Origin: Rubrivivax sp.
GTDB taxonomy: Bacteria > Pseudomonadota > Gammaproteobacteria > Burkholderiales > Burkholderiaceae_C
DNA length: 64,000 nucleotides
Reading direction: 5' to 3'
NCBI GenBank assembly: GCA_030681795.1
Contig: JAUXRG010000081.1
Coordinates: forward strand, 54,602 to 118,601
In this document: positions 41,548 through 51,216 of the stretch, one piece after another
Numbering within the stretch: the first letter of the stretch is position 1
Layout: every line of letters begins with the position of its first letter
Notes under the pieces: generated by a model
Told to the model about the DNA's origin: nothing
What the model saw: the letters and a program-made list of their open reading frames with translations, nothing else
Database searches by the model: none
Program-made: the position numbers and the translations under genes

Positions 41548-42831
41548 ATGCGCCGGCGCCTCATGAAGCTGGCCGTGGTCGGCGGCGGTTGGGCGGGACT
41601 GGCCGCGGCGGTGCGCGCGGTGGAAGTCGGCCACCGCGTGACGCTGTTCGAGATGGCCGGTCAGCTGGGCGGACGGGCGCGCGGTGTCCAGGTCGATGGC
41701 CTGTGGCTCGACAACGGCCAGCACATCCTCATCGGCGCCTACACGCGCGCGCTGGCCCTCATGCACACCGTGGGGGCGGACATCGAAGGCGGCCTGGACC
41801 GCCGCGCCCTGGAGTTGCGCTACCCCGACGGCCGCGGGCTGCGCATACCGCCAGGGCCCGCGTGGCTCGGTTTGGCGCGAGCTGTGCTGGGCTGCGTCGG
41901 GTGGAACACCCGCGATCGCCTGGCGCTGGTGGCTGCTGCGGCACGCTGGGCGCTGGCAGGCTTCGAATGCCCGCCCACCCTGACCGTGGCCGAGCTTTGC
42001 CGCTCGCTGCCCCAAGCAGTGCGCGAGCTGCTCATCGACCCCCTGTGCGTGGCCGCACTCAACACCCCCGCCCACGAGGCCAGCGCGGCCGTCTGGCTGC
42101 GCGTGCTGCGCGACGCGCTCTTCAGCGGCCCCGGCAGCGCCGACCTGCTGCTGCCGCGGCAGCCACTCAGTGCTCTGCTGCCCGACCCTGCCGCCGCGTG
42201 GCTGGCCCGGGCCGGCGCCGACATCCGGCTGGGCATGCGCGTGCAGGCACTGCAGCGCCAGGCCGGAACGTGGCAGCTGGAAGGTGAACTCTTCGACGCC
42301 GTCGTGCTGGCTTGCACCGCGGTCGAGGCCGCGCGCCTGACGGCCCCGCACGAACCGGCCTGGTCACGGCAGGCGCAGGCGTTGCGCTATGAACCGATCA
42401 TCACGGTGTACCTGCGCTGCCCCGGCGCACAACTGCCGGCAGCGATGACGACGATGGTGCAAGGCCCCGCGGCCCCGGCGCAATTCGCCTTCGATCATGG
42501 GGCGCTGGGGGCGACGCCGGGGGTCTTTGCCTTCGTGGTGAGCGGAGCCCGGGCCTGGGTCGACGCCGGGCTCGCGCCGACTGCAGCCGCTGTCTTGCAG
42601 CAAGCGCTGACGACCTTGCCCGAGGGGACCTGGCCGACCGCGCCCACCGTGCTGCACGTGGCGGCCGAAAAACGCGCCACCTTCCGCTGTACCCCGGGCC
42701 TGGAGCGCCCGCCGGCACGCCTTGCTTGCGGCCTGGCGGCCGCGGGCGACTATGTGGACGGCCCCTACCCCGCCACCCTGGAAGGCGCCGTGCGATCTGG
42801 CGAGGCCGCCATCGCGCTGCTGGCCACCTGA
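41548..42831 (+). CDS. hpnE: Hydroxysqualene dehydroxylase HpnE
   Basis: 427-residue FAD-dependent amine-oxidase-like enzyme. It has dinucleotide-binding VVGGGWAGLAAA near the N-terminus and a C-terminal GDYVDGPYPATLEGAVRSGE region. It reduces hydroxysqualene to squalene, completing the pathway from HpnD and HpnC. A second ATG 15 nt downstream (MKLAVVGGG) is an alternative start. Confidence 0.94.
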   Translation: MRRRLMKLAVVGGGWAGLAAAVRAVEVGHRVTLFEMAGQLGGRARGVQVDGLWLDNGQHILIGAYTRALALMHTVGADIEGGLDRRALELRYPDGRGLRIPPGPAWLGLARAVLGCVGWNTRDRLALVAAAARWALAGFECPPTLTVAELCRSLPQAVRELLIDPLCVAALNTPAHEASAAVWLRVLRDALFSGPGSADLLLPRQPLSALLPDPAAAWLARAGADIRLGMRVQALQRQAGTWQLEGELFDAVVLACTAVEAARLTAPHEPAWSRQAQALRYEPIITVYLRCPGAQLPAAMTTMVQGPAAPAQFAFDHGALGATPGVFAFVVSGARAWVDAGLAPTAAAVLQQALTTLPEGTWPTAPTVLHVAAEKRATFRCTPGLERPPARLACGLAAAGDYVDGPYPATLEGAVRSGEAAIALLAT

Positions 42832-42902
42832 AGGCGCATAGGCGCGCGCGGCAGTGCGCCCGCAAAGCCCGTAGACCTATGGGCCCATGAGCCTATGGGC
42901 AA

Positions 42903-42931
42903 CCCGTCATTTCGCGATGCAAAATGACGGG
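42903..42931. promoter_or_regulatory. Candidate IclR-type operator: 10-bp inverted repeat
   Basis: CCCGTCATTT (42903-42912) and AAATGACGGG (42922-42931) around CGCGATGCA; the inner TTTCGCGATGCAAAA resembles IclR-family sites. It lies 24 nt before the iclR-type gene and may be its autoregulatory site. Just upstream, CCTATGGGC occurs twice (near 42877 and 42892). Confidence 0.5.
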
Positions 42932-42954
42932 ACCTGATCAATCGCTTCGCCCCG

Positions 42955-43722
42955 ATGACCCGCAAACCCGCTCAGACGCCGACGATCCAGGTTCTGGAAC
43001 GCGCCTTCGCCGTGCTGGACACGCTGGCCGCGCAGCCCGACCCGGTCTCGCTGAAAGATATCAGCGAACGCACCGGCCTGCACCCGTCGACGGCGCACCG
43101 CATCCTCAACGACCTCGCGATCGGGCGCTTCGTGGACCGGCCTCAGGCCGGCAGCTACCGGCTGGGCATGCGGCTGCTCGAGTTGGGCAACCTCGTGAAG
43201 GGCCGGATCGACGTGCGCGAGGCCGCGCTGGCGCCCATGCGCGAACTGCACAAGCTGACCCACCAGCCGGTCAATCTGTCGGTGCGCCAGGGCGACGAGA
43301 TCGTCTACATCGAACGAACCTACAGCGAGCGCTCGGGCATGCAGGTCGTGCGAACGGTCGGCGGCCGCGCGCCCTTGCACCTGACCTCGGTGGGCAAACT
43401 CTTCCTGGCCCATGAGGACCCTGCCCGCGTGCGGGCCTACGCGACGAGAACGGGCCTGACCGGGCACACGCGCAACAGCATCACCGACCTCCCACACCTG
43501 GAGCGCGAGCTCGCCACGGTGCGCCGCAACGGCTGCGCGCGCGACGACGAGGAGCTTGAGATCGGCGTGCGCTGCATGGCCGCCGGCATCTTCGACGACC
43601 AGGGCAAGCTGCTGGCCGGGCTGTCCGTTTCTGCGCCGGCGGATCGTCTCGAGGAGTCGTGGCTGGAGCGCGTCAAGCACACTGCCGTGCAGATTTCGAC
43701 AGCGCTGGGCTATCGCGGCTGA
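42955..43722 (+). CDS. IclR-family transcriptional regulator
   Basis: 255 residues. The N-terminal winged helix-turn-helix (LKDISERTGLHPSTAHRILNDL) is followed by the IclR effector domain (VYIERTYSERSG..., APLHLTSVGKLFLA, IFDDQGKLLAGLSVSAP). It probably senses a small carboxylic or aromatic acid, but no catabolic gene adjoins it, so its target is unknown. Its 3' end overlaps that of pbpG by 13 nt on opposite strands. Confidence 0.93.
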   Translation: MTRKPAQTPTIQVLERAFAVLDTLAAQPDPVSLKDISERTGLHPSTAHRILNDLAIGRFVDRPQAGSYRLGMRLLELGNLVKGRIDVREAALAPMRELHKLTHQPVNLSVRQGDEIVYIERTYSERSGMQVVRTVGGRAPLHLTSVGKLFLAHEDPARVRAYATRTGLTGHTRNSITDLPHLERELATVRRNGCARDDEELEIGVRCMAAGIFDDQGKLLAGLSVSAPADRLEESWLERVKHTAVQISTALGYRG

Positions 43723-44738
43723 GCGGCCATCGCCGACGGGATCAACGGCGTCACGGCCAGCCACTTGCGGATGCGCTCGGCGTCACCGATGCGCGAATAC
43801 TTTCCCGCGGAATCCAGCAACACCATGATCAGCTTGCGTCCCGCCAGCTGGGTCTGCATCACCAGGCAACGGCCGGCGGCGGAGATGTAGCCGGTCTTCT
43901 GCAGGCCAATCTCCCACTCCGGATTGCGCACCAGGCCGTTGGTGTTCCTGAACTGCACCTGGCGTCGGCCCACAGGCACCAGGAATTCCTGCGAGGTCGA
44001 CAACTCGCGAATGATCGGGTGCAGCAGGGCCGCGCGGACCAGCCGCGCCAGATCCTCGGCGCTGGACTGGTTGCTGCTCGACAGCCCTGTCGGCTCGACG
44101 TACCGCGTGTCGCTCATGCCCAGCTCACGGGCCTTGGCATTCATGGCTTCGACGAATGGGCTGGCGCCACCGGGATAGGTGCGCCCGAGCACGTTGGCAG
44201 CGCGGTTCTCCGAGGCCATGAGCGCCAGGTGAAGCATCTCGCCCCGCGAAAGCTGGGTGCCCAGCTGCAGTCGCGAGCGGCTGCCGGCCGTGGCGTTGAC
44301 GTCCTCCTGTGTCACCGTGAGCATCTCGTCCAACGCAAGCCCGGCTTCGGTCACCACGACGGCCGTCATCAGCTTGGTGATGGAGGCAATCGGCAGCACG
44401 GCCGCGGAGTTCTTGCTGAACAGGACCTCGTTGGTTTCCTGATCGACCACCAGAGCCACGCTGGACTTGAGATCCAGTGCATCGTCGGCGCCTTGCAGCC
44501 CGTACAGATGCCCGAAGGACGGTCGCGCGGGCACGGCGCGCACGGCCACCTTTTTTTGCACCCGCTTGACGGCGCGCTGCGGCTTGCCCCCCTTGGCCGG
44601 CCGCGATGCCTTGCCGGCCTTTGCCACCGGCCTTTCCGCGGCGCTGGCCGGGTTGACCGTCACGGGCAGCACCGAAAGTGCCAGGACCAGGGCGCAGGCC
44701 CATAGCCATGAAATCCCAAGCAGATTTTTCTTGCGCAC
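43710..44738 (-). CDS. pbpG: D-alanyl-D-alanine endopeptidase PbpG (PBP7)
   Basis: 342-residue periplasmic penicillin-binding protein of the PBP7/PBP8 type, cutting cross-links in peptidoglycan. A signal peptide is followed by a Lys-rich segment (residues ~40-68), then active-site motifs SITK, SEN and KTG. The start is GTG at 44738 with TTGAGGTG just upstream. A promoter is visible at 44767-44795. Confidence 0.92.
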   Translation of the reverse strand: MRKKNLLGISWLWACALVLALSVLPVTVNPASAAERPVAKAGKASRPAKGGKPQRAVKRVQKKVAVRAVPARPSFGHLYGLQGADDALDLKSSVALVVDQETNEVLFSKNSAAVLPIASITKLMTAVVVTEAGLALDEMLTVTQEDVNATAGSRSRLQLGTQLSRGEMLHLALMASENRAANVLGRTYPGGASPFVEAMNAKARELGMSDTRYVEPTGLSSSNQSSAEDLARLVRAALLHPIIRELSTSQEFLVPVGRRQVQFRNTNGLVRNPEWEIGLQKTGYISAAGRCLVMQTQLAGRKLIMVLLDSAGKYSRIGDAERIRKWLAVTPLIPSAMAAQPR

Positions 44739-44766
44739 CGGGCACCTCAAGGACAACCAGTTCCAA

Positions 44767-44795
44767 AGTGTAGGGCACTGGAAAAATGCAGGCAA
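44767..44795 (-). promoter_or_regulatory. Sigma-70 promoter of pbpG
   Basis: -35 TTGCCT (44790-44795), 17-nt spacer, -10 TACACT (44767-44772), each four of six consensus bases. The predicted start, about 44760, gives a 22-nt leader before GTG 44738. Confidence 0.6.
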
Positions 44796-44869
44796 GATCA
44801 AGCGCTTGCGTGTTTTTCCTAAAGTACCCCGTTCGGTGCGCTTCGAGCCAGCGCGATGCCCGTCCGCCG

Positions 44870-46411
44870 TCACCCCTGGGCCGCTACGCGCTCGGCGTTG
44901 CTGTGCAGCTTGTTCAGGGCCGATAAGTAGGCCTTGGCCGACGCCACCACGATGTCGGGATCCGCACCGATCCCATTCACCACCCGGCCGCCACGCTGCA
45001 GCCGGACCGTGACCTCGCCCTGGGATTCTGTGCTCCCCGAAGTGATCGCATTCACCGAATAGAGCATCATTTCGGCACCACTTCGCACCTTCGACTCGAT
45101 GGCCTTCAGGCTGGCGTCGACCGGGCCGTTGCCGTCGCTGCTGGCGCTGTACTCGATGTCGCCGGCCGAGAAGGTCACCGCGGCCTGGGGCCGTTCGCCG
45201 GTCTCGGAGTGCTGCGACAACGCCAGCAGCCGATAGTGTTCGTGTTCGTGCGTGACGCTCTCGTCGCCGATCAGCGCGATGATGTCCTCGTCGAAAATCT
45301 CGCTCTTGCGGTCGGCCAGGTCCTTGAAGCGGGCAAAGGCGGCATTGATATCGCCTTCGCTCTCCAGCTGGATGCCCAGTTCCTGCAGGCGCTGCTTGAA
45401 AGCGTTGCGGCCCGAGAGCTTGCCCAGCACGATCTTGTTGGCGGCCCAACCCACGTCCTCGGCGCGCATGATCTCGTAGGTGTCGCGCGCCTTGAGCACG
45501 CCGTCCTGGTGGATGCCGCTGGCATGGGCGAAGGCATTCGCGCCGACGACGGCCTTGTTGGGCTGGACGACGAAGCCGGTGGTCTGGCTCACCATGCGGG
45601 AGGCCGGAACGATCTGCGTGGTGTCGATGTTCAGGCTCAGGCCGAAATAGTCTCGACGCGTGCGCACGGCCATCACCACCTCTTCGAGGGCGCAGTTGCC
45701 GGCACGCTCACCGAGGCCGTTGATCGTGCACTCGACTTGCCGCGCCCCGCCGATCTTCACGCCAGCCAGCGAGTTGGCCACCGCCATGCCCAGATCGTTG
45801 TGGCAGTGCACGGACCAGACCACCTTGTCGGCATTCGGGATGCGCTCGCGCAGGCTGCGGATGAACTCGCCGTAGAGCTCGGGGACGGCGTAGCCCACGG
45901 TGTCGGGGATATTGATGGTGGTCGCACCTTCAGCGATCACGGCCTCCAGCACGCGGCAGAGGAAATCCGGGTCCGAGCGGTACCCGTCTTCGGGAGAAAA
46001 CTCGATATCGGCGCACAGGTTGCGTGCAAACCGCACCGCCTGCCTGGCCTGCTCGAAGACCTGGTCGCGCGTCATGCGCAACTTCTTCTCCATGTGCAGT
46101 TCGCTGGTGGCGATGAAGGTGTGGATGCGCGCCCGGGCCGCGCCCTTCAGCGCCTCGGCGGCGCGCGAGATGTCGCGGTCGTTGGCGCGCGCCAGCGAGC
46201 ACACGCAGGTCTCGCGAATGGCGTCGGCGATGGCGCGCACCGCCTCGAAATCGCCATTGCTGGACGCGGCAAACCCGGCCTCGATGACGTCCACGCGCAG
46301 CCGCTCCAGCTGGCGGGCGATGCGCAGCTTTTCCTCACGCGTCATCGAGGCACCGGGCGACTGCTCGCCGTCGCGCAAGGTGGTGTCGAAGATGATGAGC
46401 TGATCGGACAT
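44870..46411 (-). CDS. leuA: 2-isopropylmalate synthase
   Basis: First enzyme of leucine synthesis, 513 residues, joining acetyl-CoA and 2-oxoisovalerate. It has the N-terminal [13 protein letters not shown], metal ligands in HCHNDLGMA, and a C-terminal leucine-binding regulatory domain (from about residue 395, [13 protein letters not shown]), so feedback inhibition by leucine is expected. I use ATG 46411 ([11 protein letters not shown]). An attenuator and leader peptide lie upstream. Confidence 0.97.
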   Translation of the reverse strand: MSDQLIIFDTTLRDGEQSPGASMTREEKLRIARQLERLRVDVIEAGFAASSNGDFEAVRAIADAIRETCVCSLARANDRDISRAAEALKGAARARIHTFIATSELHMEKKLRMTRDQVFEQARQAVRFARNLCADIEFSPEDGYRSDPDFLCRVLEAVIAEGATTINIPDTVGYAVPELYGEFIRSLRERIPNADKVVWSVHCHNDLGMAVANSLAGVKIGGARQVECTINGLGERAGNCALEEVVMAVRTRRDYFGLSLNIDTTQIVPASRMVSQTTGFVVQPNKAVVGANAFAHASGIHQDGVLKARDTYEIMRAEDVGWAANKIVLGKLSGRNAFKQRLQELGIQLESEGDINAAFARFKDLADRKSEIFDEDIIALIGDESVTHEHEHYRLLALSQHSETGERPQAAVTFSAGDIEYSASSDGNGPVDASLKAIESKVRSGAEMMLYSVNAITSGSTESQGEVTVRLQRGGRVVNGIGADPDIVVASAKAYLSALNKLHSNAERVAAQG

Positions 46412-46451
46412 GGTGTTTGCCTTTGCGTTGGAGAGGGGTCGCACAGCAGCT

Positions 46452-46494
46452 TGAGAAATGGAAACGGCCCGCTGCTTCGCGCTGGCGGGCCGTT
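46452..46494 (-). promoter_or_regulatory. Attenuator terminator before leuA
   Basis: Minus-strand stem AACGGCCCGC (46494-46485) / GCGGGCCGTT (46472-46463), perfect over 10 bp, followed by TTTCCATTTCTC. It lies 25 nt after the leader-peptide stop and ends 40 nt before the leuA ATG. GCGGGTT at the end of the leader (46532-46526) could pair with the CCCGC of the first arm as an antiterminator. Confidence 0.8.
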
Positions 46495-46519
46495 GATCGG
46501 TGTGTAGGGACGAAGGCGA

Positions 46520-46579
46520 TCAGCGAACCCGCGGGGCTCCTAGCAGGGCTAGCGCGATGAGGCGGCTGATGGACTTCAC
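46520..46579 (-). CDS. leuL: leuA leader peptide (19 residues)
   Basis: GTG-started reading frame encoding MKSISRLIALALLGAPRVR. Within seven codons (CTC ATC GCG CTA GCC CTG CTA) there are four Leu and one Ile; the two CTA codons are rare in such a GC-rich genome. It is followed at once by the attenuator terminator, the classic layout for ribosome-stalling control by charged tRNA-Leu. It starts 26 nt after the pssA stop. No Shine-Dalgarno is clear; a weak -10 (TAGCAT, 46587-46592) just ahead might even make it leaderless. Confidence 0.75.
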   Translation of the reverse strand: MKSISRLIALALLGAPRVR

Positions 46580-46605
46580 GGCGCGGATGCTAGCACGCGA
46601 CGGCG

Positions 46606-47445
46606 TCACGGATGCAGGCCCTTCTCGTCGGGCTCGTCGGTGGAGATGGCAATCACGCTCACGGGCTTGCCCTTCATCCTGCGCCAGCCGTACACCGCGA
46701 AGCCCGAGACCCCGTAGACACAGAACAACACGAACAGCGCCAACGGTGGGTTCTGGCTGATCAACACGATGCCCAACGCGATGGCCACAATCACCACGAA
46801 GGGCACCGTCTTCTTCGCGCCCACCACCTTGAAGCTGTAGAACGGCACGTTGGTGACCATGGTCAGGCCGGCGTACAGCGTCACGCCGAAGGCGGTCCAG
46901 GCCAGCCCGTCGATTTTCCAGACGTTCTTGACGCCGGCGTCGTCCATCACCCAGATCAGGCCCATCACCATCGCGGCCGCGGCCGGGCTGGGCAGCCCCT
47001 GGAAGAAGCGCTTGTCGACGATGCCGATGTTGGTGTTGAAGCGCGCCAGGCGCAGCGCCGCGCCGGCGATGTAGACGAAGGCGGGGATCCATCCCAGCTT
47101 GCCCAGTCCCTTGAGCGCCCACTCGTAGACGATGAGTGCGGGCGCCGCCCCGAAGCTCACCATGTCGCACAGGCTGTCCATCTGCTCGCCGAAGGCGCTT
47201 TGCGAGTTGGTCATGCGTGCCACGCGGCCATCCAGGCTGTCCAGCACGGCAGCGCAGAAGATGCCGATGGCGGCCACCTCGAAGCGGCCGTTCATTGCCA
47301 TCACGATGGAATAGAAGCTTGCGAACAGCGCCGCCAGCGTGATGGCGTTGGGCAGCACGTAGATGCCCCTGCGCCGGGGGCGCTGCGTGAATGGGGCGCC
47401 CGGGTCCGTCTCCTCAGCCGTCGAGGTGTGCAAGTCGTGGTTCAT
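46606..47445 (-). CDS. pssA: CDP-diacylglycerol--serine O-phosphatidyltransferase
   Basis: 279-residue integral membrane enzyme making phosphatidylserine, the precursor of phosphatidylethanolamine. The CDP-alcohol phosphotransferase signature D-G-x2-A-R-x8-G-x3-D-x3-D is complete in LDGRVARMTNSQSAFGEQMD plus SLCD. Several transmembrane helices follow. It sits between ilvC and the leuA leader; pssA among ilv/leu genes is a known betaproteobacterial arrangement. Confidence 0.95.
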   Translation of the reverse strand: MNHDLHTSTAEETDPGAPFTQRPRRRGIYVLPNAITLAALFASFYSIVMAMNGRFEVAAIGIFCAAVLDSLDGRVARMTNSQSAFGEQMDSLCDMVSFGAAPALIVYEWALKGLGKLGWIPAFVYIAGAALRLARFNTNIGIVDKRFFQGLPSPAAAAMVMGLIWVMDDAGVKNVWKIDGLAWTAFGVTLYAGLTMVTNVPFYSFKVVGAKKTVPFVVIVAIALGIVLISQNPPLALFVLFCVYGVSGFAVYGWRRMKGKPVSVIAISTDEPDEKGLHP

Positions 47446-47476
47446 GGACGCAAGGATAGCGCCTGCGAAACCGCCC

Positions 47477-48544
<1,068 letters not shown>

Positions 48545-49036
48545 CTACACCCTCAGGATGCGCTCGCCGCGGCCGATGCCACTGGCACCGGTGCGCACGG
48601 TTTCGAGAATTGCCGCGCGATCGATCGCGACGAGGAAGGCATCGAGCTTGCTCGAATCGCCCGTCAGCTCGATCGTGTAGCTCTTCTCTGTCACGTCGAT
48701 GATGCGGCCGCGGAAGATGTCGGTCATGCGCGTCATCTCTTCGCGCTCCTTGCCCACGGCACGCACCTTGATCAGCATGAGCTCGCGCTCGGTGAAGCTG
48801 CCTTCGGTGAGATCGACCACCTTCACCACCTCGATGAGGCGGTTCAAATGCTTGGTGATCTGCTCGATGACTTCGTCGCTGCCCGTGGTGACGATGGTCA
48901 TGCGCGAGAGCGAGGCGTCCTCGGTCGGCGCCACGGTCAGGCTTTCGATGTTGTAGCCGCGGGCGGAAAACAGGGCCACCACGCGGGACAGGGCACCGGG
49001 CTCGTTCTCGAGCAACACGGCAATGATGTGTTTCAT
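48545..49036 (-). CDS. ilvN: Acetolactate synthase small subunit
   Basis: 163-residue regulatory subunit (IlvH/IlvN type). The N-terminal ACT domain begins MKHIIAVLLENEPGALSRV and binds valine for feedback inhibition; a C-terminal domain follows. The 161-nt spacer from ilvB is unusually long for such a pair and holds a GC-rich hairpin. Confidence 0.96.
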   Translation of the reverse strand: MKHIIAVLLENEPGALSRVVALFSARGYNIESLTVAPTEDASLSRMTIVTTGSDEVIEQITKHLNRLIEVVKVVDLTEGSFTERELMLIKVRAVGKEREEMTRMTDIFRGRIIDVTEKSYTIELTGDSSKLDAFLVAIDRAAILETVRTGASGIGRGERILRV

Positions 49037-49147
49037 GATCTTCGTCCTGCGCGCTCTTCAAGCCGGCGGCGGGTGTACCACCGGCCCTTGGCCACGCGGT
49101 TGGCGATGTGGAATATATGCACCGAGCCCATTTGCCCGCTTCCCCGC

Positions 49148-49183
49148 GGCCCCGCCCTGGCGCGGTGGCGCCTGGGCCCGGCC
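49148..49183 (-). other. GC-rich stem-loop in the ilvB-ilvN spacer
   Basis: Inner stem GGCGC / GCGCC with loop GGTG (49159-49172), extended by CCCG / GGGC type pairs to about 49149 and 49183. It lies 14 nt after the ilvB stop. Candidate structured intercistronic RNA; a conserved RNA upstream of ilvH has been proposed in Betaproteobacteria (from memory). Confidence 0.4.
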
Positions 49184-49197
49184 ACGAAGTCACGAAC

Positions 49198-50979
49198 TCA
49201 CAGGTCCTCGGAGCCCAGAAGCATCTCGCTGATGCCTTTGCCCGCCTGCACCATCGGCCAGACGTTCTCGGTCGGGTCGGTGCGCACGTCGAGGAACACT
49301 GTGCGCTCCTTCAATCGGATGGCCTCCTTCAGCGCGGCCTCGACATCCTCCGGCCGGTCCACCCGCAGGCCCACGTGCCCGTAGGCCTCGGCCAGCTTGA
49401 CGAAGTCGGGCAGCGCATCCATGTAGCTGTGCGAGTAGCGGCCGCCGTAGTCCAGCTCCTGCCACTGCCGCACCATGCCCAGGTAGCGGTTGTTCAACGA
49501 GACGATCTTCACCGGCGTGTCGTACTGCAGGCAGGTGGAGAGCTCCTGGATGCACATCTGGATCGAACCTTCGCCGGTGATGCAGAAGACGTCCGCCTGC
49601 GGCCGCGCCAGCTTGATGCCCATCGCGTAGGGCAGGCCCACGCCCATCGTTCCCAGGCCGCCGGAGTTGATCCAGCGCCGCGGCTCTTCGAAGCGGTAGT
49701 ACTGCGCCGCCCACATCTGGTGCTGGCCCACGTCCGAAGTGATGTAGCTATCGGTGCCGCGTGTCAGCTCCCAGAGCTTTTCCACCACGGCCTGGGGTTT
49801 GATCACCTCGGTGCTGTTCCTATAGGCCAGGCAGTTGCGCTTGCGCCATTCGTTGATCTGGCTCCACCAGGCGCCCAGCGCCGCCGAATCGGGGCGGGCC
49901 TGAGCCTCCTTGATCTGCGCGATGAGTTCGAGCAGGACATCCTTCACGTCGCCGACGATGGGGATGTCGACCCGGACCCGTTTGGAGATCGACGAGGGAT
50001 CGATATCGACGTGGATGATCTTGCGCTCGACCGAGGCGAAGTGCTTCGGGTTGCCGATCACGCGGTCGTCGAAGCGCGCGCCTATGGCCAGCAGGACATC
50101 GCACTGCTGCATGGTCATGTTGGCTTCGTAGGTGCCATGCATGCCCAGCATGCCCAGGAAGCGCGGGTCGCTCGCGGCAATGGCGCCCAGGCCCATCAGG
50201 GTGTTCGTGCAGGGGAAGCCAAGCAAGTCCACGAGTTGGCGCAGTTCACTGGCCGCGTTGCCCAGGACGACGCCGCCGCCGGTGTAGATGTAGGGCCGCC
50301 TGGCCTGCAGCAGCAACTGCACGGCCTTGCGAATCTGCCCGCCGTGGCCCTTCTTCACCGGGTTGTAGGACCGCATCTCCACCGTCTCTGGATAGCGGAA
50401 GGGTGCGGTCTTGAGGGAGACATCTTTGGGGATGTCCACCACCACCGGCCCGGGCCGACCGGTGCGCGCGATGTGAAAAGCCTTCTTCATGGTCAGCGCC
50501 AGGTCGCGCACGTCCTTGACCAGGAAGTTGTGCTTGACGATGGGGCGCGTGATGCCGACCGTGTCGCACTCCTGGAAGGCGTCCAGCCCGATGGCCGGCG
50601 TCGGCACCTGGCCCGTCACGATGACCATCGGGATCGAGTCCATGTAGGCCGTGGCGATGCCGGTGACGGCATTCGTGACGCCCGGCCCCGAGGTCACCAG
50701 AGCCACGCCCACATCGCCCGTGGCCCGCGCATAGCCGTCGGCGGCGTGGACGGCCGCCTGCTCATGGCGTACCAGCACATGCTGGATGCTGGCCTGCTTG
50801 TACAGGGCGTCGTAGATATAGAGCACGGCACCGCCCGGGTAACCCCAGAGGTACTTCACCCCTTCGGCCTGCAGGCAGCGAACGAGGATTTCCGAGCCAT
50901 TGGGCTCGGCTGCGGTGGTGTGGGGGGAGGAAGGCGGTGCCATGACGGCACGCTTGACTTCCGTGGCAGACGTATCCAT
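49198..50979 (-). CDS. ilvB: Acetolactate synthase large (catalytic) subunit
   Basis: 593-residue ThDP- and FAD-dependent enzyme making acetolactate or acetohydroxybutyrate. Features: catalytic Glu region [22 protein letters not shown] region [13 protein letters not shown], ThDP motif [19 protein letters not shown]...LNN. Start ATG 50979; a second in-frame ATG at 50943 would drop a 12-residue Ser/Thr-rich leader. A candidate attenuator with leader peptide lies 88-160 nt upstream. Confidence 0.97.
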   Translation of the reverse strand: MDTSATEVKRAVMAPPSSPHTTAAEPNGSEILVRCLQAEGVKYLWGYPGGAVLYIYDALYKQASIQHVLVRHEQAAVHAADGYARATGDVGVALVTSGPGVTNAVTGIATAYMDSIPMVIVTGQVPTPAIGLDAFQECDTVGITRPIVKHNFLVKDVRDLALTMKKAFHIARTGRPGPVVVDIPKDVSLKTAPFRYPETVEMRSYNPVKKGHGGQIRKAVQLLLQARRPYIYTGGGVVLGNAASELRQLVDLLGFPCTNTLMGLGAIAASDPRFLGMLGMHGTYEANMTMQQCDVLLAIGARFDDRVIGNPKHFASVERKIIHVDIDPSSISKRVRVDIPIVGDVKDVLLELIAQIKEAQARPDSAALGAWWSQINEWRKRNCLAYRNSTEVIKPQAVVEKLWELTRGTDSYITSDVGQHQMWAAQYYRFEEPRRWINSGGLGTMGVGLPYAMGIKLARPQADVFCITGEGSIQMCIQELSTCLQYDTPVKIVSLNNRYLGMVRQWQELDYGGRYSHSYMDALPDFVKLAEAYGHVGLRVDRPEDVEAALKEAIRLKERTVFLDVRTDPTENVWPMVQAGKGISEMLLGSEDL

Positions 50980-51064
50980 GAAGAACCTCTGTGAATTTCT
51001 CTGACGAAAATCCATCGGTGCACCTCCTTCGTGCCCTCGTGAGGCCGATTTGGTGCCTGTGCGG

Positions 51065-51139
51065 TCAAAACCCGCCGTCGGGATCGGACGGCCGGGTCTT
51101 GGACCCAAGAAGAACGTTGTGCGAAGCAACATTATGCAT
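51065..51139 (-). CDS. Candidate ilvB leader peptide (24 residues)
   Basis: ATG-started frame beginning [17 protein letters not shown] and ending SDPDGGF. GAGAGG lies 7 nt before the ATG. The run GTT...GTT CTT CTT uses Val and Leu codons that are uncommon in this GC-rich genome. The stop lies on the T-tract of the terminator hairpin, the layout expected for translation-controlled attenuation by Val/Leu. A CATAAT at the start of the frame could instead be a -10; then no leader peptide would be made. Confidence 0.55.
   Translation of the reverse strand: MHNVASHNVLLGSKTRPSDPDGGF
51067..51106 (-). promoter_or_regulatory. Candidate attenuator before ilvB
   Basis: On the minus strand a first hairpin GGGTC-CAA-GACCC (51106-51094) is followed by CCCGGCCGTC / GACGGCGGG (one bulged G) with TTTT at 51070-51067. 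The two stems share the CCC at 51096-51094, so they exclude each other, as expected for an antiterminator/terminator pair. Confidence 0.6.
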
Positions 51140-51169
51140 GGGCCGGCCTCTCGCTCGGAGCGCCGGGGC

Positions 51170-51184
51170 GCACCTCGGAGGTGC
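51170..51184. promoter_or_regulatory. 15-bp palindrome in the ilvB / sigma-factor intergenic region
   Basis: GCACCTCGGAGGTGC, 7-bp arms around one base, between the divergent ilvB leader and the sigma-factor gene. ATAAT follows on the plus strand (51190-51194) and could be a -10 for the sigma operon. Candidate shared operator. Confidence 0.4.
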
Positions 51185-51216
51185 GATGACATAATCCCGC
51201 GCGCCCACACCGGGCG

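Noticed and set aside
46606..47170. leuA leader peptide as the end of a 216-residue protein
   Set aside because: The longer frame is a shadow of pssA; the leader features are confined to 46520-46579.
51130..51139. CATAAT at the ilvB leader start as a firm -10 promoter element
   Set aside because: No -35 at 16-18 nt upstream (CTCCGA region), so I kept the leader-peptide reading as the main one and only noted this alternative.
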